From positions 2,480,001-2,544,000 of the forward strand of contig NZ_CP106855.1 of assembly GCF_002209355.2 (NCBI RefSeq): 64,000 nucleotides of DNA, read 5' to 3'. The DNA comes from Bdellovibrio sp. SKB1291214 (GTDB lineage Bacteria > Bdellovibrionota > Bdellovibrionia > Bdellovibrionales > Bdellovibrionaceae). The notes below the pieces were generated by a model. That model saw nothing but the letters and a program-made list of their open reading frames with translations. It had not been told where the DNA came from and did not search any database. The stretch's first letter is position 1, and each line of letters starts with the position of its first letter. A program made the translations under genes and the position numbers. Positions 34,530 to 43,341 of this stretch are shown here, piece by piece.

Positions 34530-35443
34530 CTAGTCCTTGAAATCTTGGCCAACTCACTCTTGATGACGTTTCTGAACCACAAGCGCAGGGGATCTTTGTG
34601 AGTGCGTGAATGCCACACCATGCGCATGTTTATGGCCGGCATGGGATAAGGCGAGGGTTGAACTTGGATCGGGAAGTATTCAGCATATTTATTTAAAAGC
34701 AGGGTGGGAGCCGTCAGCACGAGGTCGGACTGGGACAGGGTGAAAGCTAAACCCGTAAAACTGTAAGAGCCAAAAACAATCTTTCGTGGCTTTCTTTTTT
34801 CTCCGGCCTTCTTGGTTAAGTCGTCTTTGAAATCCCCTTGCAGAGTGATCAAGGCGTGCTCTAATTCAGAATACTGTGCCGGCTTTATTTCGCCTTGTAT
34901 CAGAGGGTGCTTTTTTCGGTAAGCGGTTGAAAAGGTGTCTTCTAAAACTTTGGTTTCATAAAAGCCCTCAGGCAGATTTTTATAAAATCCCGCGATCGCC
35001 ATATCAAAGACTCCGCTTTCTAATTCGGTTTTTGGAAAATCTCCCCGCGTGGGGCGGATGGAAATTTGTAAATGAGGCGCTTCTGTTTTTAAGCGTTTTA
35101 GAATGGCTGGCATAACTAAAATCTCAATATAGTCAGAGGTCGCAATCGTAATGCGATCGCTGATCTTTAATGGATCAAACTTTTCGTTTTCTAGGGAAAG
35201 ATTCAAGGCTTTATGTACCAGATCTTCAATCTGAGGGCGGAGACGTTTGGCTGTTTCGGTCAGAGTCATACCTTTAGAGGCCCGTACGAAGAGAGGGTCA
35301 TTGAAGTGCTCTCGGAGTTTTTTCAGTCCATGGCTAATCGCAGATTGGGTCACGCTTAACTCTTGCGCGGTTTTTGAAACATTCAAAGTGCGATACAGAC
35401 TTTCGACAACAACTAAAAGATTTAAATCCAAGGGCTTTTTCAT
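34526..35443 (-). CDS. LysR-type regulator
   Basis: A 305-residue LysR protein: HTH in SKTAQELSVTQSAISHGLKK (about 22-41), LREHFNDPLFVRASKGM and a periplasmic-binding-fold effector domain. The typical NodD/Nac-like wing (DPLFVR) resembles regulators with aromatic or toxin substrates. The ATG at 35443 has AGAGG six bases upstream. It is divergent from the DJ-1/OYE pair and likely controls it. Confidence 0.85.
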   Translation of the reverse strand: MKKPLDLNLLVVVESLYRTLNVSKTAQELSVTQSAISHGLKKLREHFNDPLFVRASKGMTLTETAKRLRPQIEDLVHKALNLSLENEKFDPLKISDRITIATSDYIEILVMPAILKRLKTEAPHLQISIRPTRGDFPKTELESGVFDMAIAGFYKNLPEGFYETKVLEDTFSTAYRKKHPLIQGEIKPAQYSELEHALITLQGDFKDDLTKKAGEKRKPRKIVFGSYSFTGLAFTLSQSDLVLTAPTLLLNKYAEYFPIQVQPSPYPMPAINMRMVWHSRTHKDPLRLWFRNVIKSELAKISRTS

Positions 35444-35454
35444 AGGAACCTCTG

Positions 35455-35480
35455 ATATGAGTATAATCGATAGCTTATAT
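35455..35480. promoter_or_regulatory. Candidate LysR binding site
   Basis: ATATGAG (35455-35461) and CTTATAT (35474-35480) form an imperfect interrupted dyad with a T-N11-A layout, with ATCGAT between. It lies just upstream of the LysR gene in the 109-base gap to the divergent DJ-1 gene. Confidence 0.4.
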
Positions 35481-35552
35481 GAAAACAATGAATTGGATTT
35501 ATGAGGATCTGAGTGGCAGCGTATTACCTATAAATAGATCACGGAGGCTTCA

Positions 35553-36320
35553 ATGCTTAAAACGATAAATGCTTTAATTATGGGATGGGTTCTAACTGCG
35601 AGTTTTGCTGAGGCAAAGACAAAGAGGTCAGATGTGGAAAATCGTGCGCTCATTGTTATTTCGAGTCATAGTCAATTAGGTGAGACAGGAAAGCCCACTG
35701 GCTGGTATCTTTCTGAAGTCACCCATGTTTATTATCCTCTGGCAGCCGCTGGCTATCAGGTTGATTTCGCGAGTCCCCAAGGCGGAGCCGCTCCCATGGA
35801 TCCAGGCAGTCGTGAAATTAAAGACGAGGACAATAAAAAATTTCTGGCAGATCCAGGTTTGATGAAGCAAGTTCAAGAAACTTTGCCTTTGTCGAAAGTG
35901 GACCCAAAAAAATATCGCCTGGTTCACTTTGCGGGCGGTCACGGTGCCATGTGGGATTTTCCTAATAATAAAGACATCAGTCGCGTTGCTGCTGCAATTT
36001 ATGAAAATGACGGAATTGTATCAGCAGTCTGTCATGGGCCTGCAGCTTTGGTCGACATCAAGCTTTCAAATGGTGAGTACTTAATCAAAGGCAAACGTGT
36101 GAACGGCTTCACCAACGCGGAGGAGTCAGAAGTAGGCTTAACGAAAGTCGTGCCATTCTTGTTGGCATCAAAGCTTCAAGAGCGTGGAGCTAATTACGAG
36201 GGCGGAAAAAACTGGGAAGACAAAGTCGTTGTCGACGGTCGTTTAGTGACTGGACAAAATCCACAGAGCGCTCACAGTGTGGGACGTAAAGTGGTGGAGC
36301 TTCTGCAGTCTAAAAAATAG
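35553..36320 (+). CDS. Exported DJ-1/PfpI family protein
   Basis: A 255-residue DJ-1/PfpI superfamily protein of the Hsp31-like branch, which includes glutathione-independent glyoxalases. Glu55 (YLSEVTHVYYP), the nucleophile elbow SAVCHGPAAL (Cys160, His161) and FAGGHGAMWDF are present. Unlike cytoplasmic Hsp31 it starts with a hydrophobic, signal-like segment ending FAEA, so it may act in the periplasm. It is 12 bases upstream of the broken OYE gene and divergent from a LysR gene. Confidence 0.85.
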   Translation: MLKTINALIMGWVLTASFAEAKTKRSDVENRALIVISSHSQLGETGKPTGWYLSEVTHVYYPLAAAGYQVDFASPQGGAAPMDPGSREIKDEDNKKFLADPGLMKQVQETLPLSKVDPKKYRLVHFAGGHGAMWDFPNNKDISRVAAAIYENDGIVSAVCHGPAALVDIKLSNGEYLIKGKRVNGFTNAEESEVGLTKVVPFLLASKLQERGANYEGGKNWEDKVVVDGRLVTGQNPQSAHSVGRKVVELLQSKK

Positions 36321-36332
36321 GAGTTCTGGAAA

Positions 36333-37431
36333 ATGTCAGATTTATTCAGTGAATTTAAGTTGAAGGACGTGACATTAAGGAACCGCATTGCGGTTCCTCC
36401 GATGTGTCAGTACATGGCCACGGAAGGTGTGGCGAATGATTGGCATTTAGCCCATTACACATCTTTGGCCCGTGGTGGGGCAGGGTTGGTTATCGTTGAA
36501 GCGACAGGGGTCGCACCCGAAGGTCGTATCACCCCTGCGTGTTTAGGGCTTTGGAACGAGACTCAAATGCAAGCCCTTAGAAAAATAGCTTCAGGTATCA
36601 AAGCGGGCGGAGCTGTTCCGGGTATCCAAATTGCCCATGCTGGCAGAAAAGCCAGTGCTCATCTTCCGTGGCAAGGTGATGATCACATTGCTGCAGACGA
36701 TGCTCGTGGCTGGCAAACCATTTCTCCATCCGCATTGGCGTATGGGGCAAATTTGCCTAAAGTGCCGAAAGAAATGACCCATGAGGATATCCTCAGAGTG
36801 CAAAATGATTTTGTGAGTGCAGCAAAGCGTGCCGTGGAGGCGGGTTTTGAATGGCTAGAACTGCACTTTGCGCATGGCTATTTGGCCCAAAGTTTTTTCT
36901 CTGTGCATTCGAATCATCGTACGGACGAATATGGTGGCAGTGCTGAAAACCGTGGAAAATTCCTCCGCGAAACGCTCGCGGCCGTTCGTAAAGTATGGCC
37001 AGCCCATCTGCCTTTGACGGCACGGTTCGGTGTGATTGAGTTTGATGGCAGGGACGAGGAAACATTGTCTGAATCCATTGCCTTGATAAAGCAGTTTCGT
37101 GAAATCGGTCTTGATATGGTGAATGTCAGTATGAACTTCTGCACGCCCACGGCAACAATTCCGTGGGCGTGCAGCGTTCCTGGCGCCGTTTGCAGAACGT
37201 GTTCGTCGCGAAACTGGATTGCCTGTTGCAACTGCGTGGGGTGTGGATACTCCCATGTTGGCTGATAAAACCGTGCGTGAAAATCAGTTAGATGTCGTGA
37301 TGATAGGTAAAGCGCATCTGGCAAATCCACATTGGGTTTATCAGGCAGCGCTAGAACTTAAGAAGGAAACGCCTTCTTGGGTTCTGCCAGCTCCTTATGC
37401 CCATTGGCTGGAGCGATATACAAATAAATAA
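36333..37431 (+). pseudogene. Old Yellow Enzyme family oxidoreductase, frameshifted
   Basis: An FMN-dependent ene-reductase of the YqjM/NamA type. The first frame (36333-37265) contains NRIAVPPMCQYMA, IQIAHAGRKAS, HFAHGYLAQSFFS and DEYGGSAENR, then loses homology after ATIPW. The second frame carries the expected continuation: AAFLAPFAERVRRETG, then LPVATAWGVDTP, IGKAHLANPHWVYQ and LPAPYAHWLERY. Adding one G to GGG at 37165-37167 restores a single frame of about 365 codons (IPWG-R-AAFLAP). The gene is thus either inactivated by a one-base deletion or mis-sequenced there. Confidence 0.85.
37139..37174. repeat. 14-bp perfect hairpin at frameshift
   Basis: CTGCACGCCCACGG (37139-37152) pairs perfectly with CCGTGGGCGTGCAG (37161-37174) over CAACAATT. 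The G missing from the OYE reading frame would sit in the right arm as a bulge, so the deletion made an imperfect hairpin perfect. Confidence 0.85.
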
Positions 37432-37432
37432 A

Positions 37433-37465
37433 AAAAAGCCCAGGAGTTTATGCCTGGGCTTTTTA
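37433..37465. terminator. Bidirectional terminator
   Basis: AAAAAGCCCAGG pairs with CCTGGGCTTTTT over AGTTTATG. It lies between the convergent OYE and GST genes and has A/T tracts on both sides. Confidence 0.85.
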
Positions 37466-37490
37466 AGTAACATCTCTTTGCAAGTCAAAA

Positions 37491-38099
37491 CTAAAGGCGG
37501 ATGCCTTCAGCAGCAACAGCTTCTTTAACCGTTGGACGCTCTGACATATTGCCCATGAACTTTTGCAGGTTTGTGTGGTTAGAGATATCTACACCCACCA
37601 AGCCCGTCCAACGAAGAACATTGTAAGCATAAGCATCTGCCACAGAAAACTCATTGCCCAAAATGTAGGGAGTTTGCGACAAGTGATTGTCCAAAACAGC
37701 TAAGCGCAATCCCACCTTAGCTTTGATTTGCTCTTTCGTTTCTTCGTTCATCACAGCGCCACCGAACAGTGATCCTAAACCTTTGTGGATTTCAGTCGCG
37801 ATAAAGTTTAGCCACTCCATTGCTTTATAACGTTCCATCGTTCCAAATTTTGGAAGAAGATTTTTTTCTGGAACTTGATCAGCGATCCACTGCAAGATCA
37901 CCGCACCCTCAGTCATCATATGACCGTTTGGAAGTTGAAGTGCGGGGATATAACCTTTTGGATTGATTTTTTTGTAGTCGCCGCCAGCGTATTCTTTCGC
38001 TTTAAGGTCTACTTTAACAAGTTCGAAATTTAAACCGGCTTCACGAAGTGCAATTTGCGAAGCAAGTGCGCACGCGCCTGGAGAGTAAAACAAATTCAT
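37491..38099 (-). CDS. gst: Glutathione S-transferase, beta class
   Basis: A 202-residue cytoplasmic GST. The N-terminal thioredoxin-like domain has YSPGACALASQ with Cys10, the beta-class catalytic residue, and the cis-Pro region GYIPALQLPNG followed by MMTEGAVIL; the helical C-terminal domain has the N-capping motif FSVADAYAY. It conjugates or reduces electrophiles with glutathione. The TetR gene 82 bases upstream on the same strand may regulate it. Confidence 0.92.
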   Translation of the reverse strand: MNLFYSPGACALASQIALREAGLNFELVKVDLKAKEYAGGDYKKINPKGYIPALQLPNGHMMTEGAVILQWIADQVPEKNLLPKFGTMERYKAMEWLNFIATEIHKGLGSLFGGAVMNEETKEQIKAKVGLRLAVLDNHLSQTPYILGNEFSVADAYAYNVLRWTGLVGVDISNHTNLQKFMGNMSERPTVKEAVAAEGIRL

Positions 38100-38181
38100 A
38101 GAAACTCCTTGATGAGGAGCCGTAATGTAACAATAAAAGGCACATTAGTAAAGATGGAAATCAGTCGCTCCGCAATAATTG

Positions 38182-38742
38182 CTAGGCCTCAGGGGATTTT
38201 AGAATCCCACGCATCATCATTTCGATGAAATCTTCGACGATGTTTTTGGGATCCGTGTACCCTTGCTTTGTTGCCAGACTCATCCCATTTAGCAAAGAGA
38301 TATAGATTCCCACTAAACGCGTCAGCTCAAAAGCCTTAATCTTGTCGGAAGATTGTGCCATCGTTTCGCGGAGGGGGGCAAAAATCGATGTAGAAACTAA
38401 CTGCATGACTGTTTGCTTTGCAAGAGGACTCAAGTGGGGCATGTCCATTTGAGAGATCAGGGACATATTCATCGGCGGCTGCAAAATGTACCAGTGTGCA
38501 AATGACTTTAAGAATGTTTCCAAATCAGCACAATTCTGTTTCATCGCTTGAACTTGCTCGCGGTACTGATCCAATCTGTTGCGTAAGACTTCGACATAGA
38601 TTTCCTCTTTGCCGCCTGGGAAGTGATAGTACAAAGATGCTGGTTTGATTTGCATGCTGTCAGCAATCTCTTGAAGAGATGTGCCTTTGTAGCCATTGTT
38701 GAAAAACATTTTTTCCGCACTATCAATAATTTGTGTTTTCAA
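38182..38742 (-). CDS. TetR family regulator
   Basis: A 186-residue repressor. The N-terminal HTH is clear (FFNNGYKGTSLQEIADSMQI followed by KPASLYYHFPGGKEEIY), with the ligand-binding helical domain after residue 50. The start is probably TTG at 38742, four bases after GAGG. An ACCTAA/TTAGGT dyad (38759-38785) just upstream may be its operator. It is oriented with gst and divergent from the lipocalin-carotenoid operon, so either could be its target. Confidence 0.85.
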   Translation of the reverse strand: MKTQIIDSAEKMFFNNGYKGTSLQEIADSMQIKPASLYYHFPGGKEEIYVEVLRNRLDQYREQVQAMKQNCADLETFLKSFAHWYILQPPMNMSLISQMDMPHLSPLAKQTVMQLVSTSIFAPLRETMAQSSDKIKAFELTRLVGIYISLLNGMSLATKQGYTDPKNIVEDFIEMMMRGILKSPEA

Positions 38743-38835
38743 GGGACCTCGCAAAGTTACCTAACGATTATCGAATAAATTAGGTGGATAGCAATTCTAA
38801 AGATTCATAGAGTATGTAAACTTTTAGGAGATTGA

Positions 38836-39414
38836 ATGAGAAGCTTAACGGCATTACTAATTTTCTTAGGGTTTTCAATATTTAGCTCGTTTTCCTACGC
38901 CGACGTTAAAACTGTTTCTAAGGTAGATCTGACTCGATACATCGGAAAATGGTACGAAATCGCCTCCATCCCACACTCATTTCAAAAGCAATGTGTGGGG
39001 GGCGTCACAGCGGAATATAAAGATCTTGGCAACGGGAGAGTCGAAGTAGTTAACAGTTGTGAAACCAAAGACGGTTCCCGCTCTGTTTCTGAAGGCCAAG
39101 CCAAAGTGGTTAACACGGATTCAAATGCTGAACTGAAGGTCACCTTCGTTAAACTTTTCGGATGGATTTACGCTTTTGGCGGCGACTACTGGATTATCGA
39201 TTTGGATAAAGACTATCGTTACGCCGTGGTTGGCCATCCGACGCGTAAGTACGGTTGGATTTTGTCTCGCACACCTCAACTGGATTCTGGCGATTTAAAA
39301 AACATCACTCAAAATTTGAAAGATCAAGGCTACGATTTGTGCAGTCTTATGATGACAGTTCAAGCGGGCGGAGTCACTTCGCGCAGTCCACTTTGCGAAT
39401 ACATGAAACAATAA
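38836..39414 (+). CDS. Periplasmic lipocalin (Blc-like), carotenoid operon
   Basis: A 192-residue lipocalin. After a signal peptide cleaved near SYA-DV, the first lipocalin motif GKWYEIASIP (37-46) is followed by NSCETKDG, AKVVNTDSNAELKVTF and DYWIIDLDKDYRYAVVGHP, the bacterial Blc pattern. E. coli Blc is a lipoprotein, but there is no lipobox here, so this protein should be soluble in the periplasm. Its TAA overlaps the crtE ATG (TAATG), making it the first gene of the carotenoid operon and suggesting that it binds a hydrophobic pigment or lipid. Confidence 0.9.
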   Translation: MRSLTALLIFLGFSIFSSFSYADVKTVSKVDLTRYIGKWYEIASIPHSFQKQCVGGVTAEYKDLGNGRVEVVNSCETKDGSRSVSEGQAKVVNTDSNAELKVTFVKLFGWIYAFGGDYWIIDLDKDYRYAVVGHPTRKYGWILSRTPQLDSGDLKNITQNLKDQGYDLCSLMMTVQAGGVTSRSPLCEYMKQ

Positions 39415-40394
39415 TGCAGTACATGCAGGAAAAAATCTTTTTGGATAAATTGGACGCCGTCTCTCAGGTTTGGAAAGATTCTTTGTTTGGTCCTGTAGAG
39501 GAATTTCTTGCCAGACCTCGGAAGGATTTTCGCAGCGATTTGGTTCGCATTGGTTTCGGACTTCATCAAAGGGAGCCCGCCACGATGGAACAGTCGATGT
39601 CGTTGAATATTATTTGTGACGTTTTGGAATGGATTCATTCTGGCTCTTTAATTATCGATGACATACAAGATGATAGTGTGCAGAGGAGGGGCTCAGCAAC
39701 GATCCATCGACTCTATGGAATGCCGAAAGCTCTCAATGCAGGGAACTGGATGTATTTTAAAGCTTTAGAAAGCATTCATCGTCTGCCGATAACAATGGAG
39801 TGTCAGCTGCGACTTTTGCAGTGTGCTCATAACGTCATGGCAAAAGCCCATCAAGGACAAGCCTTGGACCTTGGGGTTGATTTGATGACGGCCAATAAAG
39901 ATGACATTCCTCATCTGGTTGAATCCAGTCACCTTATGAAAAGTGGGGCTTTGGTGGCGCTAGCACTTCAACTGGGAGCTTTAATCGCGAATCCTTCTGT
40001 GGATCTTTCCCGTTTAGATCACTTAGGTGCTGAATTGGGGGCCTCGTTGCAAAGGTTTGATGACCTGGGGAACCTCCGCTTTCAAAGTGAAGATCCGAAA
40101 TCCCTTGAAGATTTCAAACTGCGTCGCCCGTCGTGGTTGTGGTCCATTGTTGCGGAAAGCAGTGATGAATTAATTTGGCAGAAATTTAAAATGGCCGTGA
40201 CGGCTTTGCCGGATGAATCCGCACTTTTTAACTTTTTTGAAGAAACAAATTTTAAAAGCAAGGCCTTGCTTAAAGCACTGGATTTGCATTCTCGTCTGAC
40301 TCTTGACTTTGAAAAATATGAAACAGATCGGTTCAATCCTTCGGCACTGAAGGAATTGCTTAAGCTAACGGAGAAAATTTCTCATGCGTACTAA
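39414..40394 (+). CDS. crtE: Geranylgeranyl diphosphate synthase
   Basis: Polyprenyl synthase supplying GGPP for carotenoids. The 326-residue protein has the first Asp-rich motif LIIDDIQDDSVQRRG (Asp82, Asp83, Asp86) and a second motif QRFDDLGN (Asp216, Asp217) whose third acidic position is Asn220, as in eukaryotic-type GGPP synthases (DDYxN). The ATG at 39414 overlaps the lipocalin stop by one base; a second ATG nine bases on is also possible. The frame is open further upstream inside the lipocalin gene, but that is not coding. Confidence 0.87.
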   Translation: MQYMQEKIFLDKLDAVSQVWKDSLFGPVEEFLARPRKDFRSDLVRIGFGLHQREPATMEQSMSLNIICDVLEWIHSGSLIIDDIQDDSVQRRGSATIHRLYGMPKALNAGNWMYFKALESIHRLPITMECQLRLLQCAHNVMAKAHQGQALDLGVDLMTANKDDIPHLVESSHLMKSGALVALALQLGALIANPSVDLSRLDHLGAELGASLQRFDDLGNLRFQSEDPKSLEDFKLRRPSWLWSIVAESSDELIWQKFKMAVTALPDESALFNFFEETNFKSKALLKALDLHSRLTLDFEKYETDRFNPSALKELLKLTEKISHAY

Positions 40395-41874
40395 AAAAAG
40401 AATTGCAGTTATTGGAAGTGGGTTCGGCGGACTGAGCGCTGCCATTCGTTTGCAGGCAGCTGGTTTTCACGTGCGTATATTCGAAAAACGCGACATGCCT
40501 GGAGGCCGCGCTTATGTTTACAGGGACAAAGGCTTTACCTTTGATGCGGGACCCACGGTCATCACCGCTCCTGAATGTTTAGAAGAGCTTTTTGCCCTTA
40601 AAGGTAAAAAAATGTCTGACTATGTCGAAATGATGCCCGTTATGCCGTTTTACCGATTGCTCTGGGATGATGGTTATAAATTCGATTACAGCAATGACGT
40701 GAAATCCCTGGAAGGTCAGATTGAAAAAAAATCTTCTGCCGACCTGCAAGGCTATCGCAAATTTTTGAAATACTCCGAGGAGGTTTTTAACGAAGGCTAT
40801 ACCAAGCTTGCCGCTAAGCCTTTTCTTAATATTTGGAGCATGGTGAAAGTGGCTCCACAGTTGGTAAAACTGGAAGCGTACCGCAGTGTTTACGATGTCG
40901 TTTCAAAATTTATTAAGGACGAGCATCTTCGCCAGGCATTCTCTTTTCATTCCCTGTTGGTCGGGGGAAATCCTTTTAGTACATCGTCCATTTATACGTT
41001 GATTCATTTCTTGGAAAGGAACTGGGGCGTCTATTTTCCCAAAGGGGGAACAGGTGCTCTGGTTCGGGCGATGGTCAAATATTTTGAAGAGATGGGTGGG
41101 GAAATCGTCTATCAAAAGGAGATTGACCAGATTTTATCCTCTCACGGGGAAGTTTGCGGGATTCGTGCCCGTGACGGAGAGATATGGGATTGTTGTGCCG
41201 TGGTCAGCAATGGTGATGTGGTTCACACCTACAAGGATTTATTAAAGAACGAACCCCTGGTTCAAAAACGCGCCAAAGAAATTCAAAATAAGAGTTTCAG
41301 CATGAGTTTGTTTTTGATTTATTTCGGAACGAAACGCAAGTATCCGCACCTGGCCCATCATAATGTTCTTTTTGGTCCTCGCTATAAGGAACTTTTGGAG
41401 GACATCTTTCAAAAAGGCTCCTTGCCTGATGATTTTTCATTGTATCTGCATGTTCCAAGTTTGACGGACGCTTCCTTAGCACCGGAAGGTCACGAATGTT
41501 TTTATGTTCTGGCTCCCGTGGCACACTTAGGAAAAATGAATATCGATTGGAAAAAAGAGGGACCGATTTTTGCCGATAAGATTTTGCGTTATATGGAAGA
41601 GAAATACATGCCCGGGCTGCGAGAAAATATCGTGACGCAAAGAATTTTCACACCTGAAGACTTTGTGACTGAACTGAATTCTTATCATGGGTCTGCGTTT
41701 TCTTTGGAACCGAAGCTTACACAAAGTGCTTTTTTCAGACAGCACAATAAAGATTCTAAGCTAAAGGGCCTCTATTTTGTAGGTGCTGGAACGCATCCGG
41801 GGGCAGGAGTGCCGGGTGTAGTGAACTCCGCCAAGGCGACTGCGGGTCTGGTCATCGAGGATATTAATGTCTGA
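40384..41874 (+). CDS. crtI: Phytoene desaturase CrtI
   Basis: FAD-dependent desaturase that converts phytoene to lycopene or neurosporene. The 496-residue protein has the N-terminal dinucleotide fold GSGFGG (11-16), EKRDMPGGRAYVY, FDAGPTVIT and YFPKGGTGALVRAM, and the C-terminal carotenoid oxidase signature around LKGLYFVGAGTHPGAGVPGV. The number of desaturation steps cannot be read. It overlaps crtE by 11 bases and crtB by 8. Confidence 0.95.
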   Translation: MRTKKRIAVIGSGFGGLSAAIRLQAAGFHVRIFEKRDMPGGRAYVYRDKGFTFDAGPTVITAPECLEELFALKGKKMSDYVEMMPVMPFYRLLWDDGYKFDYSNDVKSLEGQIEKKSSADLQGYRKFLKYSEEVFNEGYTKLAAKPFLNIWSMVKVAPQLVKLEAYRSVYDVVSKFIKDEHLRQAFSFHSLLVGGNPFSTSSIYTLIHFLERNWGVYFPKGGTGALVRAMVKYFEEMGGEIVYQKEIDQILSSHGEVCGIRARDGEIWDCCAVVSNGDVVHTYKDLLKNEPLVQKRAKEIQNKSFSMSLFLIYFGTKRKYPHLAHHNVLFGPRYKELLEDIFQKGSLPDDFSLYLHVPSLTDASLAPEGHECFYVLAPVAHLGKMNIDWKKEGPIFADKILRYMEEKYMPGLRENIVTQRIFTPEDFVTELNSYHGSAFSLEPKLTQSAFFRQHNKDSKLKGLYFVGAGTHPGAGVPGVVNSAKATAGLVIEDINV

Positions 41875-42763
41875 AATAAAAAGACATCATGAGGCAATTC
41901 GCAAAGGCTCTAAAAGTTTTGCGGCAGCGTCGTTGTTTTTTTCGAAAGATCAAAAGCAGTCGGCGTGGAGATTGTACAGTTGGTGTCGTTATTGTGATGA
42001 CAGGATTGATGAAGTCCCTGCGCAAACGGCTATCGCTCGCTTGCAGGACTTACGTGTACAACTGAATGAAAAGCGAAATTCACAGGTTTTCGCTTTCCAA
42101 GGTTTGGCACAAGTGATCCAAAATCATGAGATTCCCGGTGCATATCCCTTGTATTTGTTGCGGGGGATGGAAATGGATGTTCAAGGGCGACGTTATCAAA
42201 CATTGAGTGATCTGGAAGAATATTGTTTCTGCGTTGCTGGTGTCGTCGGCTTGATGATGTGCCACGTGATGGGAGTTTATTCTGATCAAGCTTTGAAACA
42301 TGCGGTGGCACTTGGAAATGCCATGCAGCTGACGAATATTTGTCGAGACATTGCAGAGGACGCTCATCGAGGCCGCGTCTATTTGCCTTTGGAATGGTTG
42401 CTCGAGTATGATGTGCCGGTGGATGATTTATTAAACCCCGCTCATCGCGAAAGTCTTAAGCTTGTTCAAGATCGACTTTTGAACCGGGCTCAGGAATTAT
42501 ACTCCGTTGGTTATGAAGGACTTCGTTATTTAAGTTTTCGCTCTGCATGGGCGGTCTTGATTGCGGGTTTTGTATATAGTCAAATCGGAGCGAAAATTAA
42601 AAAATCCAAGTCCCGTGGACTGGATCAGCGTGTGTATGTCACGAGCTTTGAAAAATTAATTTTAGTTACTAAGGCAACAGCGACGTTGCTGTTAATGCGA
42701 ATTCGCGCCAAGGTGAGCACAGATTCTTTGCGAATTCCGCAGACCACCTGGAGGTTTGAGTGA
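41867..42763 (+). CDS. crtB: Phytoene synthase CrtB
   Basis: Joins two GGPP to phytoene. The 298-residue protein has the squalene/phytoene synthase features: SKSFAAASLFF, the first Asp-rich motif WCRYCDDRIDEV (Asp44, Asp45) and the second LTNICRDIAEDAHRGRVYLP. It lies between crtI and the membrane-protein gene with overlaps on both sides, typical of tight translational coupling. Confidence 0.95.
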   Translation: MSEIKRHHEAIRKGSKSFAAASLFFSKDQKQSAWRLYSWCRYCDDRIDEVPAQTAIARLQDLRVQLNEKRNSQVFAFQGLAQVIQNHEIPGAYPLYLLRGMEMDVQGRRYQTLSDLEEYCFCVAGVVGLMMCHVMGVYSDQALKHAVALGNAMQLTNICRDIAEDAHRGRVYLPLEWLLEYDVPVDDLLNPAHRESLKLVQDRLLNRAQELYSVGYEGLRYLSFRSAWAVLIAGFVYSQIGAKIKKSKSRGLDQRVYVTSFEKLILVTKATATLLLMRIRAKVSTDSLRIPQTTWRFE

Positions 42764-43341
42764 ACACAAGTTTTTTATATGAGACGTGGATTTATGCCAG
42801 CCGCGTGAGGGAATTTTCCTTAAAAGACTGGATCGTTTATATTCTGTGGGTCGGTATGATGTACGGTCTGTTTGCCGTGGTCGCCGCATTTATTGGCGTC
42901 GGATACACTCACGGTGTTCAATACCCAGCCTATGTATATAACATTCCTGTGGGAATATTTATTTTTTCGACCGCAATCGCATTCGATACAATCGGTCACC
43001 GAACTGTCTATAAAGAATTTCTGCAAAAGGCGGAGGCCTTGGTTCACCACATAACTATTTTTGCAGGAATTACCAGTGTGATCGTTTTATGCCTTGCTTA
43101 TCACTTTCCAGTTTTTCTTAGAATTCCAGCTCTGGTGTTGGTAAGTCTTAGCATCGTTTATTCCTTGATCGATGAAGGATTGCATTGGTATCGCTATTTG
43201 GCTCAACATTCAGATCGTGTCGAAATGTGGAGCCACTTTTTTATTTTCGTCGGTCACTTGATAATGATTCTGGCTTGGTGGCAGTGGTACAGTGAGGGCT
43301 ATCCTGGTGTTAACGAAACTCTTGCGCTTGGTATTTTTTAA
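42760..43341 (+). CDS. Unknown polytopic membrane protein in carotenoid operon
   Basis: A 193-residue protein with about five hydrophobic segments (roughly 25-50, 60-75, 92-112, 118-135, 155-172). It starts at GTG 42760 and overlaps the crtB stop (GTGA), so it is the last gene of the carotenoid operon. Conserved-looking polar residues lie at IGHRTVY, LVHHI, EGLHWYRYLAQHSD and WSHFF; the several histidines near membrane ends could bind metal, but no known carotenoid enzyme motif is complete. Candidate roles are a novel carotenoid-modifying enzyme or a membrane partner. Confidence 0.7.
   Translation: MNTSFLYETWIYASRVREFSLKDWIVYILWVGMMYGLFAVVAAFIGVGYTHGVQYPAYVYNIPVGIFIFSTAIAFDTIGHRTVYKEFLQKAEALVHHITIFAGITSVIVLCLAYHFPVFLRIPALVLVSLSIVYSLIDEGLHWYRYLAQHSDRVEMWSHFFIFVGHLIMILAWWQWYSEGYPGVNETLALGIF

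Noticed and set aside
39255-39413. Upstream extension of crtE into the lipocalin gene
   Set aside because: The lipocalin frame is clearly coding there; the extra residues match no polyprenyl synthase N-terminus.
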